DNA of 64,000 nt from Buddleja alternifolia (GCA_019426215.1 CM033393.1:48610645-48674644), one strand, 5' to 3'; counted from the stretch's first letter, positions 45,487-59,124 are shown. Notes: a model not told the origin generated them from the sequence alone. Numbers and translations: made by a program.

Positions 45487-46296
45487 AGTATCTGCCTATC
45501 TCAGACTCGTTTACAACAGAGCTTGTATGTATGTATATCCTCTTAGTGAACTAGTATTTTGGATAATGTATCTTTTCCTTTATTCCCGTGAATAATTGTT
45601 CAAATTTCTGCATAATGCTCTGTTTCATAAAAAATTGTCATCACGTTGATTTCTGTGTACTGTGATACATTAGTGTTTATTGCAATGAATGGCCTTTGTG
45701 GTTCAAACCGTGGAAGCCATTTTGGTGAAATTTCATTATCGGTGCCTTGTTGATGTGGTTAATTTTTATCCTCAATGTGCCTACCCCAATTTTAGCTCGA
45801 AATTTGCAGTTTTAAGTTATATTCTGCATGGATCATCATTTTACATTGTCTTCTCTTCGTCTAGTATGTTGATATGGTCTAATGGGCTTCACATTTAATT
45901 TAACTCGAAATTTTAATTATGCACTCTGCTTTCTGAATATCTATCAATCTTTTATGGATATAACCAAGATTAAATAAAATTCAATCTGTTATGGCTACAA
46001 GGCGTAAAATAAGCAAACATTGCACTTAAAAACACTTGAGCGAGCGGTTGAAAGGGAGAGTACAGGCAAGTTAAGCAACAAACTGCACTAGCATAACTTG
46101 ATGAACAAAAGCATTATTGTACAACATAATAATGTTCTATTTTACCAAGAAAAACAAGTACAACATAATAATGTTATATATTACCAAGAAAAAGATAATA
46201 ATATTACACAACCCAACATCCAAAGCTGTGCTTCATACTACATAAATAAGTAAAGAAACCAGATCCAAATCCAGCTCATAAAATCAGTACAATCAA
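45487..46296. other. Shared 3' intergenic region of two convergent genes
   Basis: Holds the 3' UTRs of the F-box gene (+) and the hnRNP gene (-). A short duplicated ACAACATAATAATGTT unit occurs at about 46121 and 46154. No further gene is seen. Confidence 0.6.
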
Positions 46297-49200
46297 TCAG
46301 AATTGGCGTGTTGTACTCTCTGGACGAATTGGTTCACCAGTGAAAGGATCAAATTTGTAAGGCTCGCCAGTAAAAGGATCAAACCTAACTTGAGGCCGAG
46401 GTGCTTGGCTATCACCACCAGAATTCAAACCCATTCCAAGCCTAGTAGCATAAGTGGATGAAGTGGGCGCTGTTTGGAGAGGAGGACGATATTGCTCCTC
46501 GCTTCTTAATCCAATCCTTCCATAAGAAGTAATAGATGGGCCTTGTGTTGCCTCGTATAGAGAATGGCTTCTATCCTCCATCGTTGCTGTTATTGGAATT
46601 TGGAAGCTATGGGACCCAGATAGGGTTGAATTTGATAAAAATAATGCCTGGCCTGGTGTTGCCTCAAAGGGATAATGGGTTTTTTGTTCTAGTGTTTCTA
46701 TGTTTGGAATGGGGATGCTCCGGGACCGGGGTAGGGATTGGTTTGATAAAAGTAACTCCTGGCCTGGTGTTGCCTCAAAGGGAGAACGGGTTCCTTGCTC
46801 CAGTGCTCCTATGTTTGGAATGTGGATGTTTCGGGAACCATATAGGGTTCGATTTGATAGAACAAAATCTGGGCGTTTCTCCTCTTCTCGTCCTATTAGT
46901 GTTCGACTGGGTAAAGGATAATCTGAGAGCGGTGACGAATAGTGTGATGTGTGAATGTCAGACCTGCAACAGATCATCAACAAGATTATGCTGCATGCAT
47001 ATACTTCGGATTCATCAAAGGAACATTAGATAACTAAACTCCAATTTCCTGTGGGAAATTTCATGGTACCCAAATTGGGTTGCGAGTAGAAAGATGAGAA
47101 TACGAGGATGTCATAAAGTGAAACACTGACGTTTTCATCTGTAATCTAACCGTCACAACCCAACTTGGATACTTACCCTTGTAAGCCATATCCTGATTTC
47201 TTTTCTTTTTGAAGAATTCCATTTCATCATGGTTAAGTAGCATTTTCTATTCACGAAAAAGAGTTATCTTAAAATTCCAAATTTGAAGTGTGCAGGTAGA
47301 TAGAGAGCCAGAAAACAAACCTAGCTGCAGTTGAGTGTGCATGAGAACCAAAAGAACCAACCGCAGGTGGGGACACAGACACTTGATGGGAGAATCTGAA
47401 AAGCTGATTGGATTCTTTTATACTATTATCCGCAACTTTTGACAAACCGACTAAGCTCTGAGTCAATTCCACTTTACCAACAAGGTGCTACATTGAGAAG
47501 AAAATGCTCAATGAAAAATTGCAGATGCACAAGAAACCACACTGTATTGATGGAGTTCAGCTACTTACTTTAGAAATCAGTCCAGCGAGATATGCTCCCT
47601 TATTTTGCAAAGCTGCTGCTGATAACATGAACTACAAAGAAGGATAAAAACATTGAAACTCATAATCAGGGCATCACATTTTCATATATGTCCTTGCAAG
47701 GAAAATAAAATACACACTTCAAAAATAATACAAAACACGAAACCTGATCGAGGACAGATATAGCAGTAAATTCGGGTAATTCCTTGAGACTGCATAAACT
47801 TTTGACATCAATCTGTCAACAAAATGAACAAATATGTAAACTTCAGAAAAAAAATTACATGGTAGATGCAAATGCAGTTAAACTGGGAGCAATCCACCAG
47901 CCATAATATTTACTCTTCTCTAGAGATACAGCAATTGAAGCCCGGTTATTAATTCCACAATCAGCATAGAAGCATGCATATTAACCCCCAGGCCGCACCC
48001 AAGAACAGATGTTATATTTCAGTAAATTTCAAACTACTATTTATAACTCACCAGAGTCATCCTGTTTACATCCTGATTACTAACATGATAAAATAGTTTG
48101 CAAAGGCAAAGGGCCAGTAGATGCATGCATTTACGTCTTCAAAACCAAGATTATTGCTTTCAAATAAGCCGAGAGGATAAGGACTGAGCAAGAAGTGAGT
48201 GAAGAAGTATAATAAACACAAGAAAGACTTCGGGGTTTTCACAATTGCAAGATGATGTTGCCAATACGCCAAAACAGATCATTTGCTGTGAAGGGAGACA
48301 ACTCTCCACACTGAATATAGCAGCAGTAACTTTTACACAAATAAATGGTCATTACTTAAAGAAGTCAACCTTTGTAACTTATGATGTACATTCTTAACTA
48401 ACAATTTTTACTATCGTGGAAACTTGATAGTGAAGGATTTCTCAGTGTCTAAGAAATTAATTCCATCATCAAACAGCAAGTTTTCGGTAACATTAGAACA
48501 TACATCAAATCGAGTAGCAATCCCAAGCCGCAGAATCCGAAGTAAGCGCTCTTTGACAGGTAAAGGCAATGCTATTACAGCATCCTCATAAGGGTCAGCA
48601 GATACCAATTCCTGTTCGAAAAAGAACACACGTCACCTAAAAATAAGGAAGCATCACTAGAGGAAAGGACATCAGGAACTCCCTGATCCAAAAAGATCCA
48701 ATAAATAAAAGGATTCCGAAAAAAAATAAAGAGTTGATCTTAGATGCAATTGCTGTAGCTAATTAACCTCTTTCTATAGAATTGAGGAATTAATTTGAAC
48801 CAAACAAATGATTGGATATGATTAACCAAGAGAAAAGTAATTCAAATCAGCTCCAAAGGAGAACTTGAGTCTTAACTGATAAAAGATCTTATATAAGCAG
48901 CCAATCTTTAATACCAACTCAAGCCAGTATTGAGAGACTTTGGCTTCCAACTTTAACTTCTCAGGGTTACCCTTATAATGCTACTTTTAGCAGCATTTAG
49001 CTGCACCTTTTAGATATCAATAAAGAGAATATAACCGAGTCATAATGTTCTACATTAAATCCAATGTATCGGTTATAATACCAAAACCCGTGAACAGATA
49101 ATAGAACATTAGAAATGACTTTACCTGCTGGACATGGGAGTTATGATTATTGGCCAGAGCAACACCTGGTTCCTCCTTTATAAGTTTGGAGTTACCCTGA

Positions 49201-52200
49201 ACAAAAAGATTACTCTCTGAATCCTCACGAACTCGTTTCTTGTTTCTGTCCATAGGTCTTGCAACTTCAACCTGTTTGCAGACAATAATGTCAGAAATTA
49301 GTTCTGTTAAAGACTCTTCATCAAGATAAAAGTCCCGTGCTGTCATATTATAATTTGCCATAGGATGTCACTTATCATAATACAAAATAAAAATCACCTG
49401 GATTTTATGTGTTGGACCTCCACTAGGTCCTTGAACTGTTCTCTCATTCATTTCATTGATAGCTCTTTCAAGATCCTACACCAAGACTTAAAAGAACTTA
49501 GGAAAAAAAATTACCTAACAGTCTGTATAGTTGGATGTATCAAGATGTTCAAGCTATATTCATGATTCAGATTAAATATAGAAGTGGCATATACAAAACA
49601 GAAAAGACAAGCAAATCAAGCGCTTAGGATCTGATCGTCGAACCGTGAGTTAAAGACAAGCAAATCAAGCGTATTCTCAGACATGGAAAATGAAAAAGGA
49701 AATGGTTTTGGCTGTGAAAGCTCCAGAGATTCTACAGGAATTGGAAATGTGTGGACACTCTTCTTTCTCTGTGCAAAAAGAAGAGAAGGAACAACGGTTC
49801 CATTGCTTGTGCTCCGGGTTCAATGGAATGAAAATAACGGTCTAGAAAAAATTTTGACAAAGAAATTATATCAAGAGTTTTTTGGATGGTATAAGTTCTT
49901 GAAAGGTTTTCTTAGCATTTTTCCATAAAAAAAAAAACTGCCCCCTGTAATAGGGTCTTACGCCAAACGTTGTGATGTCAGAAGAAAAACAAACTTCATA
50001 CCATCTGACATTCAATTCAGATAACACAAGCAGCCCGTGGATACAAACTAGCAGGGTTACCAGGAAATATGTTACCATAAATATGGACGAGTGTAAACCA
50101 ACTCACCGATCTCTCAGCAAAATGAACAAACCCAACAGGGAAGCTGCCTTTTTTGGATACCACTACTTTCTCCACCTGAAAGATGGCATCAACATAACTA
50201 GTTCAAATGGTGGACAAAATACATAAGAAAGGCCAAATCAAACTCAAATATGTAAGACCTTGCCAAAACGCTCAAACAAACGCTTCAAGTAGTTCTCTTC
50301 TGCATCGACAGGAAGGCTTCTGACGAAAGCTATTTTTATCTGAAAATAAACAAGAACACTGAAGATACAACAAGATTCTTTAAAAGTTGTGGTTCTCAAA
50401 TATGAAGACACTTATTATAAACCTTAGCAAGTTCTTCTGGATCAGTATCTGCTTGCTCTTCTGCCCACTGAACAGCTGGGTGCAAGCTCCCAAGACGAAA
50501 ATCGGGTTGTGAGCCCACCCGTTGAGCACGTGATGCAGCCTGTGATTGAGAATTTTGAAGGAGGCAGGTTCAATTTTCTAATAGAAAAGGGTTTTGTTTT
50601 TAGATTTTTACAGCCTCTGAATCAATTTTAAAGTTTAGGATTACAGACTTGTGAAATATTGCAATTGGAAAAGTTTAGGATTATGGACTTGTGAAAGATT
50701 GCAATTGGAAAATTTTAGGATTACAGACTTGAGAAAGATTGCAATTGGCAAAGTTTAGGATTATAGACTTGTGAAAGATTGCAATTGGCAAAGTTTAGGA
50801 TTATAGACTTGTGAAAGATTGCAATTGGAGGCCAACAGCAGATTGGAAAGATGCAGGCCAATATGTTGATAAATATTAATATTGGGAGGCAATTATTGAC
50901 ATTGTTCAACTGAGTTATCAAGACTTACTATTAAACGGATAAGTTTGTAGAAGTTAGTTGCTAAATTTCTTCCACCAGAACAAGACAGACAGAGAGACGG
51001 GTATGACAAGAGATTGACCAGTATGCCAAATCCACGATAGACATCAGTAGAATTCTAAGAGGAACCAGCCTTTGGCATAACAAGGACATGGGTAGCAGGA
51101 ATTGTTAAAACTCTATATGGTTCAAGGAAATTGCTGGGGAAAGGAAAAGAAAAACACAAGGAAAACCATTTTCCTTTTCCCACCCTTTTCCTCACCAAAT
51201 GGTGAGGAAAAGGTATTGTCTCAAATTAGTATTACATTTTCTCTCTTATTTTCTTTTCTTTTAATTTTCTCTAGTAACCAAACAAAAATGGTTTTCCTTG
51301 TGTTTTCTTTTCTTTTCCCCAGCAATTTCCTTGAACTAAACTGAGTGTAAGAAATTCAAGCATTTTTGGATATTTTTTTGCTAAGCGCCATTTGTTTGTA
51401 CATTGAGTATCAAGACAATAAGTAAGATTCTGGTGTCATGAACCTTTTTCTTAAACAAGTGTTTTAGACTTCTGGTGTTTAACTTGATACAGCTAGGGCT
51501 TTGATTAAATTGCTCGATTTTATAATACATGGCCACAACAGCAGCAGAAGTATAAGATTATGGATTAGACATCAGTCGTCATTGGAGCAGGAAATTTTTT
51601 GAGAAAAGAATAAGAAGAGACGTAAGAGTGGACATCAAGAAGATGATGACTACAAGATCCAAATATTGTACTTGAGGTTTTGTAAGAACAAACAAATGTG
51701 AGTAGACAAAAGCAATAACTCAATCCGAGGCAGAAATAACAGTTGATAAACCATATACATAGCATCAGTCAAAATACCATAATATAATGGTCAAGCAAAT
51801 AAACACAAAAACAAAGACAAATTCATTTGAGATGAGTATAATAAGTCCAACCAGATAACAAGAGGAAAACCAAAAGATAATCTGGTTACAGGAAAGATAA
51901 CAACAGAACAATAAAGTCCATAAAACGACTACAACCGCAGACAAACCAAGAATCTTATATACTAGTTTGGTGTAGCAAGATTGTACTAGCTTGGAGTAAC
52001 ATGATTATAACTTTTAATACACAAAAATAATGAATAAAGTTTGCTTATTGGGATTTTTTTTTCCAACTGGATCTATAGCCTCTTCAATAACTGAAAGTTG
52101 CCCTGGATGTAGAGATTCTTTAGATGATAGTTGGCTTGCCTTAATTTCTTATCTTATCCAAGAATGAGAATTCAAGAATCAGACGCTTTGTTTGGTTTTA

Positions 52201-55200
52201 TTTCCAAGTGTTTTGGGAAAATTAATTTTAAGAAAATGCATTTTTAGAATATGTATAGGGGAATGTGTGGAGAATGAAATTATGTTTGGTTTTTCCATAG
52301 AGAACATTTTCTACTGTACATGTCATGTCATGTAAGATTTTGTTTAGTTAGTAGTGTCACATCTAGTTGTTATATTATTATATAATCTTATTATATTAAG
52401 GTAATAAATGGAATATATGTTTTTATATTTAGGAAATTAATTGGAAGATATAAATATATGTTTTTTTTATTATAGTGATGTCATATCAAGTTGTTATAAC
52501 GAAATATAATGATTGGAAGATATAATTATATATGTTATTTATTTTTTCTGGGGATTGATATAGAAAATGAAGTTTTTAGCTGAATGGTAATGGAAATAAG
52601 ATGGCAAATATGACTTTTGTTTTGGGGAGAGAAAAATGACTTTTTAGAAACAAAACCAAAGCGAGAATGTTTCAGGATGAAATTGATTAGAAGTGCAAGG
52701 GAGTGAATCATAACAAGACATGCAAGTTCTTACCAAACTTGACGCCACAGGGTGGAGAATAGCATTGAAGTTAAAATTGTTTTGCAAAGAAACGAAGGAG
52801 GAGCCGAAGAGAACAATGAAATATCAAAATAATATAACAGATGGACTTGTTATTGATCTCATTGGTACAGTGAGGACTCCAAGGTAGGCCGTGTCCTTTA
52901 AGTGCTTCATAGAAGAGGCAAAAAATGACTGGATCGAATTTGAAAATAACACAAGAAAAGATAGAGGATAGAAAAGAAAAAGAGATGAATTCACTTATAA
53001 CTGGTCAAAGTTAAATCTTAAAGGCTGCTCTAGAATTAGAACTGATCATAAATTGAAATAATGATCACAACAGGGGAAAGATAGAAACTAGAAAGTGAAA
53101 TTTTGTTTTTATCCAATCCTTCACCCAAAATTAAGAGTTGATGTAAGAGTTTCAATGATGCATGATGCAACTAACTATTAGCATGTTGATGAACATTTGG
53201 AGTCATCAGATGATTAAATCATACAGACAACTAAGTAGTTTTCTTTTCTTTTACTTTTTTTTTTTTCTTTTTTGCAATGGTTGATTCAACAGACTTCTCT
53301 CCATAGAGGATACATTTGTAGGGAACCTACATGCAATTCAAGTTGCATTGTTTCATAACAAAAGAATTTTTTAAATTTTGATTTTGTATCAGATAATTGT
53401 TGGGTCCTCATTTTTGCAGTTTACTACCGTAAGTGTTTAATATGTATTTGGATTTCCAGTAACAAAGAGGACAATAATCGGTGCTGGAACTGAGAATCAA
53501 AACCACGAACCTGAGCTTTTATCCTGTATGATTTAAGATGCAACAGGAGAATCAACTTAATTTCACACAATAAACATATAACGAATGACTATTCAAGATT
53601 TTTCAACTAAAAGAATAAAAAAGAGAACGCAGACAAAACTCACAGCATGGGAGGAAAATTTCACAAAGGCAAAGCCACGGTTCCGCTGCTTTTGACCAGG
53701 TTTCACGTCTTTAAGCATCGCAAGATCAACGGATTCAATGTCAGGGAAAACCTATGGCACAGTACAAGGAATTCAGCAGAGAGAGAGAGAGAGAGAGTTT
53801 CACATGATATTTTAGTAAGAGTTGGACCTCTTTCTGGAGGAAACCAAAAAAGTCATACCTGGAGCACAATTCTTTGAAATTCATCGGCACTCCAAGCTGG
53901 GAGAGGGGCAAAAAGCACATTCAGTCATGTAAAACTACAATAAACCGACCACATCACAAGAGACATGTTTTTTTCCCCTTTGGTTGGGGTGTCAGTCTAA
54001 AACAGATGAGGAACTGCAAGAGAAAAATATCAAAGACCAAGGAAACAAAACAAAATAAAACTATCCGTAATTATAAATCTAAAATTATTGACCGCAAGGA
54101 GATAATACAATAGAGCTTTTAAGATTTACTAAAACTCGATCTCACTAACATTTTGTTAACAATATAACTTGCCTTTTTTAGTCACCAAACTCGGAAAAGA
54201 CATAATACACGCAGAGTACCCATTTCAACTACATGGAACTCTAGAAAAGGGCTTAAGAAGCTCAGAGATATTCATTACGATATTACACAGATTCCTAAGA
54301 AGAGTAATATTTAGTTTCTGTATTCAATAGAAAACAAAGAACTGAGGTAAAGTAAAGCTAAAAAGACGAAGTTACAGGCGCATCCACAAAGTAATAATCT
54401 AGAATTGGCAAGACCGAAGAAAACAAACCTTTGTTAAGGTTTCCAAAGTATAAAGTATCTTGCTCACTTGATGGGAGGACGCCAATCTTCTTTCCATCTA
54501 TCTGTAAAATAAAAACATGGAGAACTTTAGATTATTTTTACAAAATATAAAAGGATGGTTTTATCTTGTTGTTATTCCACTGAGTTATTTAGTATAAGTT
54601 GGGAAATTTAAAAATTCTTTGAGATATGAAGTACAAACAGGCAGAAGAAAGGCCAAAATCTTTAACAAAATTCTGACGGTCAATAAGATCAGAGGGTAGG
54701 CTTTTGGAGGTCCTAGGGAAACTTTACTGAATAAACCTGGTCCAACAGTCTAATGTATTCTTAAGGAAGGGAAACAGAAGGCCTTAAATATCTATCCAAA
54801 GATCCGCCTGGCGGATGGGTATCTTTAGGCGAATCAATTGAGTAACAAATGATCTCCCAGTCAACTTCAGTAAGGTAACTTGAAAGGTGAGCGTTTAAGA
54901 TAATTAAATTCATTTCATTAGTGCCGTACCTTGCCATTCTAAATGATCTTTTGGGTTATAGCAAATAAGGTGGGTGGCGTTCAAAAATTTGGTCTCTCTC
55001 ACCTTTCCATATTGATTAAATGTTAAAATGGTTATTTTCAGACTTATTCACAAACAATGTTTCATAGTAAGAGATTAATTTCAAATTGAATATTTTATAT
55101 TTGATACATAAATAAGACGTTTAATATAAACCATCAGAAAAAATCTAATAGCAAACAATATGCATTTAAATTTCCACATTTACAAAGATGTCAAACAATG

Positions 55201-58200
55201 TGTCACAGAAAGTATTGTAAAAACTAAAAAGGCTTGCATCAAATTAACTTTAATATCAAGCAAGTGCATTTATATATCCAGATTTGTGAAGCTTTAGACA
55301 ATACTTGACAGACAAGACAAGAAAATCTCACTCTCTTAAACACTAACATATGGGCTGATCTTACAAAATAGAGATACTCTAGGTAAACAGCTGTCCATAT
55401 CCTTCCCACCCCACCCAAGAGAAATACACTAGCTTGGAATTATCTTTTTAAATGAGGCTAATTTTGTCAATTTAATAAAAGCACACCAGGGTAGTTACTC
55501 TTACCCTCCCACCCAATAAATATTATAGTATAGTATTGTATAGATATTAGTTAGGAAATGTGACCCATTAATGAATTTTTAACAACTGTCAGACAGACAG
55601 AATAAAGGCCAAAATCTTTAACAAAATTCTGACGGTCAATAAGCACAAAGGGTAGGCTTCTGGAGGTCCTAGGGAAACTTTACTGAATAAAACTGGTCCA
55701 AAAGTATAATGTATTCTTTAAGGAAGGGAAACAGAAGGCCTTAAATGTCTATCCAAAGATCCGCCTGGCAGATGGGTATCTTTAGACGAATCAATTGGGT
55801 GACAAACATTCTCCCTGTCAATTTCGTAAGGTAACTTGAAAGAAGAGCGTTTAAGATATTTAAATTCATTTCGTTAGTGCCGTAACCTGCCATTCTAAAT
55901 GATCTTTTGGGTTATAGCAAATAAGGTGGGTGGTGTTTAAACTAATGGTCTCTCTCACCTTTCCATATTTTGATTAAATGTTAAATGTTTATTTTCAGAC
56001 TTATTCATGAACAATGTTTCATAGTAAGAGATTAATTTCAAAGTGAATATTTTATATTCGATATATAAATGAGACGTTTGATATAAACCATCAGAAAAAA
56101 TCTAATATCCGGCAATATGCGTTCAAATTTCCAGATTTACGAAGATGTCAAACAATGTGTCATAGAAAGTATCGTAAAAAGTCTTGCATCAAATTAACTT
56201 CAATAAAGTGATTGCATTTAAACATCCAGATTTGCGAAGCTTTAGACAATGGTCGACAGACAAGACAAGAAAATCTCACTCTCTTAAACACTAACATATG
56301 GGTTGATCTTACAAAATAGAGATACTCTAGGTAAACAGCTGTCCATACCCTTCCCACCCCACCCAAGAGAAAAAAAACGACCTTGGAATTATCTTTCTAA
56401 ATGAGGCTAATTTTCTCAATTTATTAAAAGCACACCAGTGTAGTTACTCTTACCCTCCCGCCTAATAAATAGTATAGCATAGTATAGATGTTAGTTTGGA
56501 AATGTGACCCATTTATGAATTTTAAACAACTATGAAATAGGAAAAGTTATCCAAAGAATATAGTAAGCCACAGGAAAGTTCTCCGGAGTTTTAGAGTTTG
56601 GACATACCAGATTGCATATGTGTGGCATTTCAAGGAAGGTGCTAAAATTTGTTAGGATAAAACTCGAGAAAGTATGTGCTAAAATTATGAGGTCAAAAAA
56701 GACTCTAATTTGTTATTGAGGCTAGAAGGAAGAGTTGTCAATAAATGAATTCTACCAGCTGGGCAGGTACTGGCTCATCCAGAGCTTGTTAAATCTCAGC
56801 TTGAGAATAAAACAATCCAGAGGAGTAAAAATATTTCTCCTAAAATTCTCAAGCACTCTTGTTAAACAAATGAGAGTACATTTAGGTATAGAACCAAGTT
56901 GCTCGGACTAAACTTTATTCAACTTATAAAAGTTATTTTAAGCTTGAGTTGTATAATCAAGTTGCTCATACCCCTAAAAGCTTGAGGTATGAGGGACCCA
57001 AGATTGAGCATTTCTTTAGACTCCTCCATTATAACAAGCAACGCTTGAGCGTCCTTTTCTCCTCTCAAGCTGACTTTTATATACAAAGTTCAGACTAGAA
57101 AATTCACCTTCCTTAAGAAAATAAGAGTTCTGAATTATAGCCGTTTTAGGTAAATGACCATATTTCAGTTGGAATGAACTTAAATGTAATTACAAAAGTA
57201 GGAACACTGGATAGTATGAAACAAATTGCTTCTGCACCGGGCCCCCAATCACCATAATTCAATGTCAAATTCCAGGGCATAATACATAAGCTGATCATTG
57301 GCCAAGGAATAAGAATCTTCGTGGGAAGAAAACATTCCTAAGAAACTAATCAAGAAAAATTCCCTAAGAATTCTCACCATAGTTCCAGATTTTTCCCTCA
57401 CAGCTCTGTTTGCAGCTTCCTTCGTTGCAAATCGCACGAAGCAAAACCCCTACCAAAAATCATAAGATAAAGAGACAACAATAAGAATATGGTTGTGGTC
57501 TTGCCTTGTACTACCTTTTCCTTCTTTTTTTTTTTTTTGCGGGAAGAGGATTGGGTAAGCATTAGAAAGAAACATCTAAAAGAAAGTAAATGAGTTAATA
57601 TGAAAGTTTAACCTTCAAATTGCCTTTCTGATCCTTTATCATGCGAATTTCCAAAATTTCACCACATGCAGATAATTCCTGAGAAAGTTGAAATTATTCA
57701 GGACGATTGTGTAGATATAGCTCAAAACTTGAAAAAATCAATTCATCAGTTAAGGAACATAGAGGAAAGAAAATAAGTTCACGGATATAACTGCAAGTAG
57801 ATACCACCAATCATTTCTCTTCTGAGGAAAAAATTAAAATTAAATAAGAATGAAAAAAAGATCCCCATTTAATTTACTGCAAAATCCACATGTAGATACA
57901 CATTTAACTGAGCTCTTAGCCAGTGGATTAAAAGCAACTTCTCCAGATAATGTGGGCATAAGCAGTGTGCAGCCAGAGTCAGAAGTCACTCTCCCACCAT
58001 TTTCAATCTGGCTATCCTCAATCTGATCGAGAATTATTCACATGAATCATATTTTATCCTCGCTTAGATTTTGCATGTCTGAAAGACCAATTCCACATAA
58101 AAGTTTATAAAATAGCCAATATTTCTACATTATTTTTGATTCCTCAGGATAAATTTATCAAAACCATCATATTTTCTTTGATGGGTAGCCCAAATATTAA

Positions 58201-58774
58201 GTCCACAAAATGCAAAATCCTGAATCCTGCTTTTAAATAATTCTGGGTTCAACCACTCAAGACCACTTCACCAGCCCATTACCCTTAACAGCCCTGAAGA
58301 ATGGCAATGAGTCACCTAAAGCGCAAATTTCAATCAAACAGAAGAAACTAAGATAGCCAACACAAGACCAAAAGATAAACTGTTACACTCAAAAAATGTC
58401 CGGTTCTCCTTTTCTACTTTTCTTTACTCATATCAGTTTTCTTGTGCTTCCTTCATTTCACAAGATGGTTTAATTTATTCTGAAAAATGTCAGCCTGGTG
58501 CGTAGATGATAGGAAAACAGAAAGAGAAATAAGACCTTGTGAATTTTGTCTTCAGAAATGCTACGAGGCAACCCACCAACGAAAACTTCAGTTCCTTTTG
58601 CTCCATGCTCTTCTTGCATGGCAACATTGTAAAGTCATATAATTATACATATACAAACCTAATAGATGTAATAATGTAACATGATACTTGCAAGGAAAAA
58701 TTTTCAGATGCATTATGAATCTTGATGAAGAGCATACTCTGGTCGGTGGAATGGCGCGCAGACGTCAGGCTCAT
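46297..58774 (-). CDS. Three-RRM hnRNP R/Q-type RNA-binding protein
   Basis: On the minus strand, coding exons are 58774-58738, 58612-58536, 57678-57613, 57449-57378, 54501-54429, 53896-53859, 53751-53644, 50539-50423, 50339-50259, 50175-50107, 49475-49398, 49271-49125, 48611-48504, 47812-47744, 47631-47569, 47487-47321 and 46963-46297. Total 2037 bases, 678 residues, frame kept. RRM1 is about residues 21-94 (TEVFVGGLP; GFCFVRF), RRM2 100-175 (TLYFGNLN; NRGFAFVKF) and RRM3 197-278 (KIAFVRSLP; VGFVHFAERS). A conserved plant segment (DPYEDAV...LLRILRLGIATRFD...LAGLISK) follows at 327-400. The C-terminus has three 37-residue repeats and a double FDPFTGEP. The RRM layout fits nuclear mRNA-binding hnRNP R/Q (SYNCRIP/LIF2-like) proteins. 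The start is less sure: an in-frame ATG at 58619 would give 668 residues. Confidence 0.85.
46528..46860 (-). repeat. Three 111-bp in-frame tandem repeats in the last hnRNP exon
   Basis: Units at 46860-46750, 46749-46639 and 46638-46528 each encode 37 residues with the pattern LSNxxLxxSxxIxIPNI, LEQxT, then FEATPGQ. The third unit is the most diverged (ITATMED; YEATQGP). The period is a multiple of three, so expansion keeps the frame. Confidence 0.88.
50631..50830. repeat. 40-bp minisatellite, five copies
   Basis: Units start AAGTTTAGGATTA at 50631, 50671, 50711, 50751 and 50791 and end GATTGCAATTGG. The copies differ at only a few positions. The last two are nearly identical. Confidence 0.95.
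51120..51336. mobile_element. MITE with long, nearly perfect inverted repeats
   Basis: 217 bp. The left arm GTTCAAGGAAATTGCTGGGG and the right arm CCCCAGCAATTTCCTTGAAC are perfect inverses, and similarity continues over about 55 bases (ACACAAGGAAAACCATTTT). The target duplication is not clear. Confidence 0.8.
52184..52663. mobile_element. Degenerate MITE-like element
   Basis: About 480 bp with ends CGCTTTGTTTGGTTTTATTT and, inverted, CGCTTTGGTTTTGTTTC. AT-rich and non-coding, no clear target duplication. Confidence 0.5.
54640..56535. repeat. Tandem duplication of about 955 bp in an hnRNP intron
   Basis: The stretch starting near 54640 (GGCCAAAATCTTTAACAAAA at 54651) recurs from about 55596 (same motif at 55607), period 956. 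Both units continue through AGATCCGCCTGGC, AAACAGCTGTCCAT and AATGTGACCCATT to about 55590 and 56535. They differ by scattered substitutions and small indels. The duplication lies wholly in the intron between exons 4 and 5 (54502-57377). Confidence 0.92.
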
Positions 58775-59124
58775 CTGTAACTAAAAAGTGATTAAAACAC
58801 TAATCCACCAATAAATTGATTCAAGGGCATGCCGAAATTAACCTCTTTTTTTCCTACCTTCACCTTGATTATGGTTCCTGCAACAGAAAAATAAATTTAG
58901 AAAATACTGACAATTTTCGGACACCAGTGCAGAACATTCAAGCAATTAAATCGAGCAAAACTTCGGGGAACATAAAGGCCAAAAAGGAAAGTTATTTTAA
59001 TCAAATAATTATAATTCTCCATGAATTTTACATTAAGCTTTTTCTTGTGGAAACAAATGTACCATAGAGTATTGGTTGAAGTTGCACAAATTCGAATGAA
59101 TACATAGATTGAAAGGCTACATAC

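Larger units (their letters stand above)
50540..53643 (-). other. Long intron of the hnRNP gene with repeats and MITE-like elements
   Basis: A 3.1 kb intron between the RRM2 exon and the linker exon. It carries a 40-bp minisatellite (50631-50830) and two inverted-repeat elements (51120-51336, 52184-52663). No further coding exon of the gene is needed here, since flanking exons join in frame. Confidence 0.8.

Noticed and set aside
46536..47033. Long open frame on the plus strand opposite the hnRNP last exon
   Set aside because: It mirrors the 111-bp coding repeats of the minus-strand exon. The minus strand has splice sites and family similarity; the plus frame has none.
50631..50830. Possible CRISPR-like array
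   Set aside because: The repeats are directly tandem without unique spacers, in a plant intron; a minisatellite explains them.
53647..54113. Plus-strand open frames over the RRM2 exons
   Set aside because: They are antisense shadows of minus-strand exons that splice in frame.
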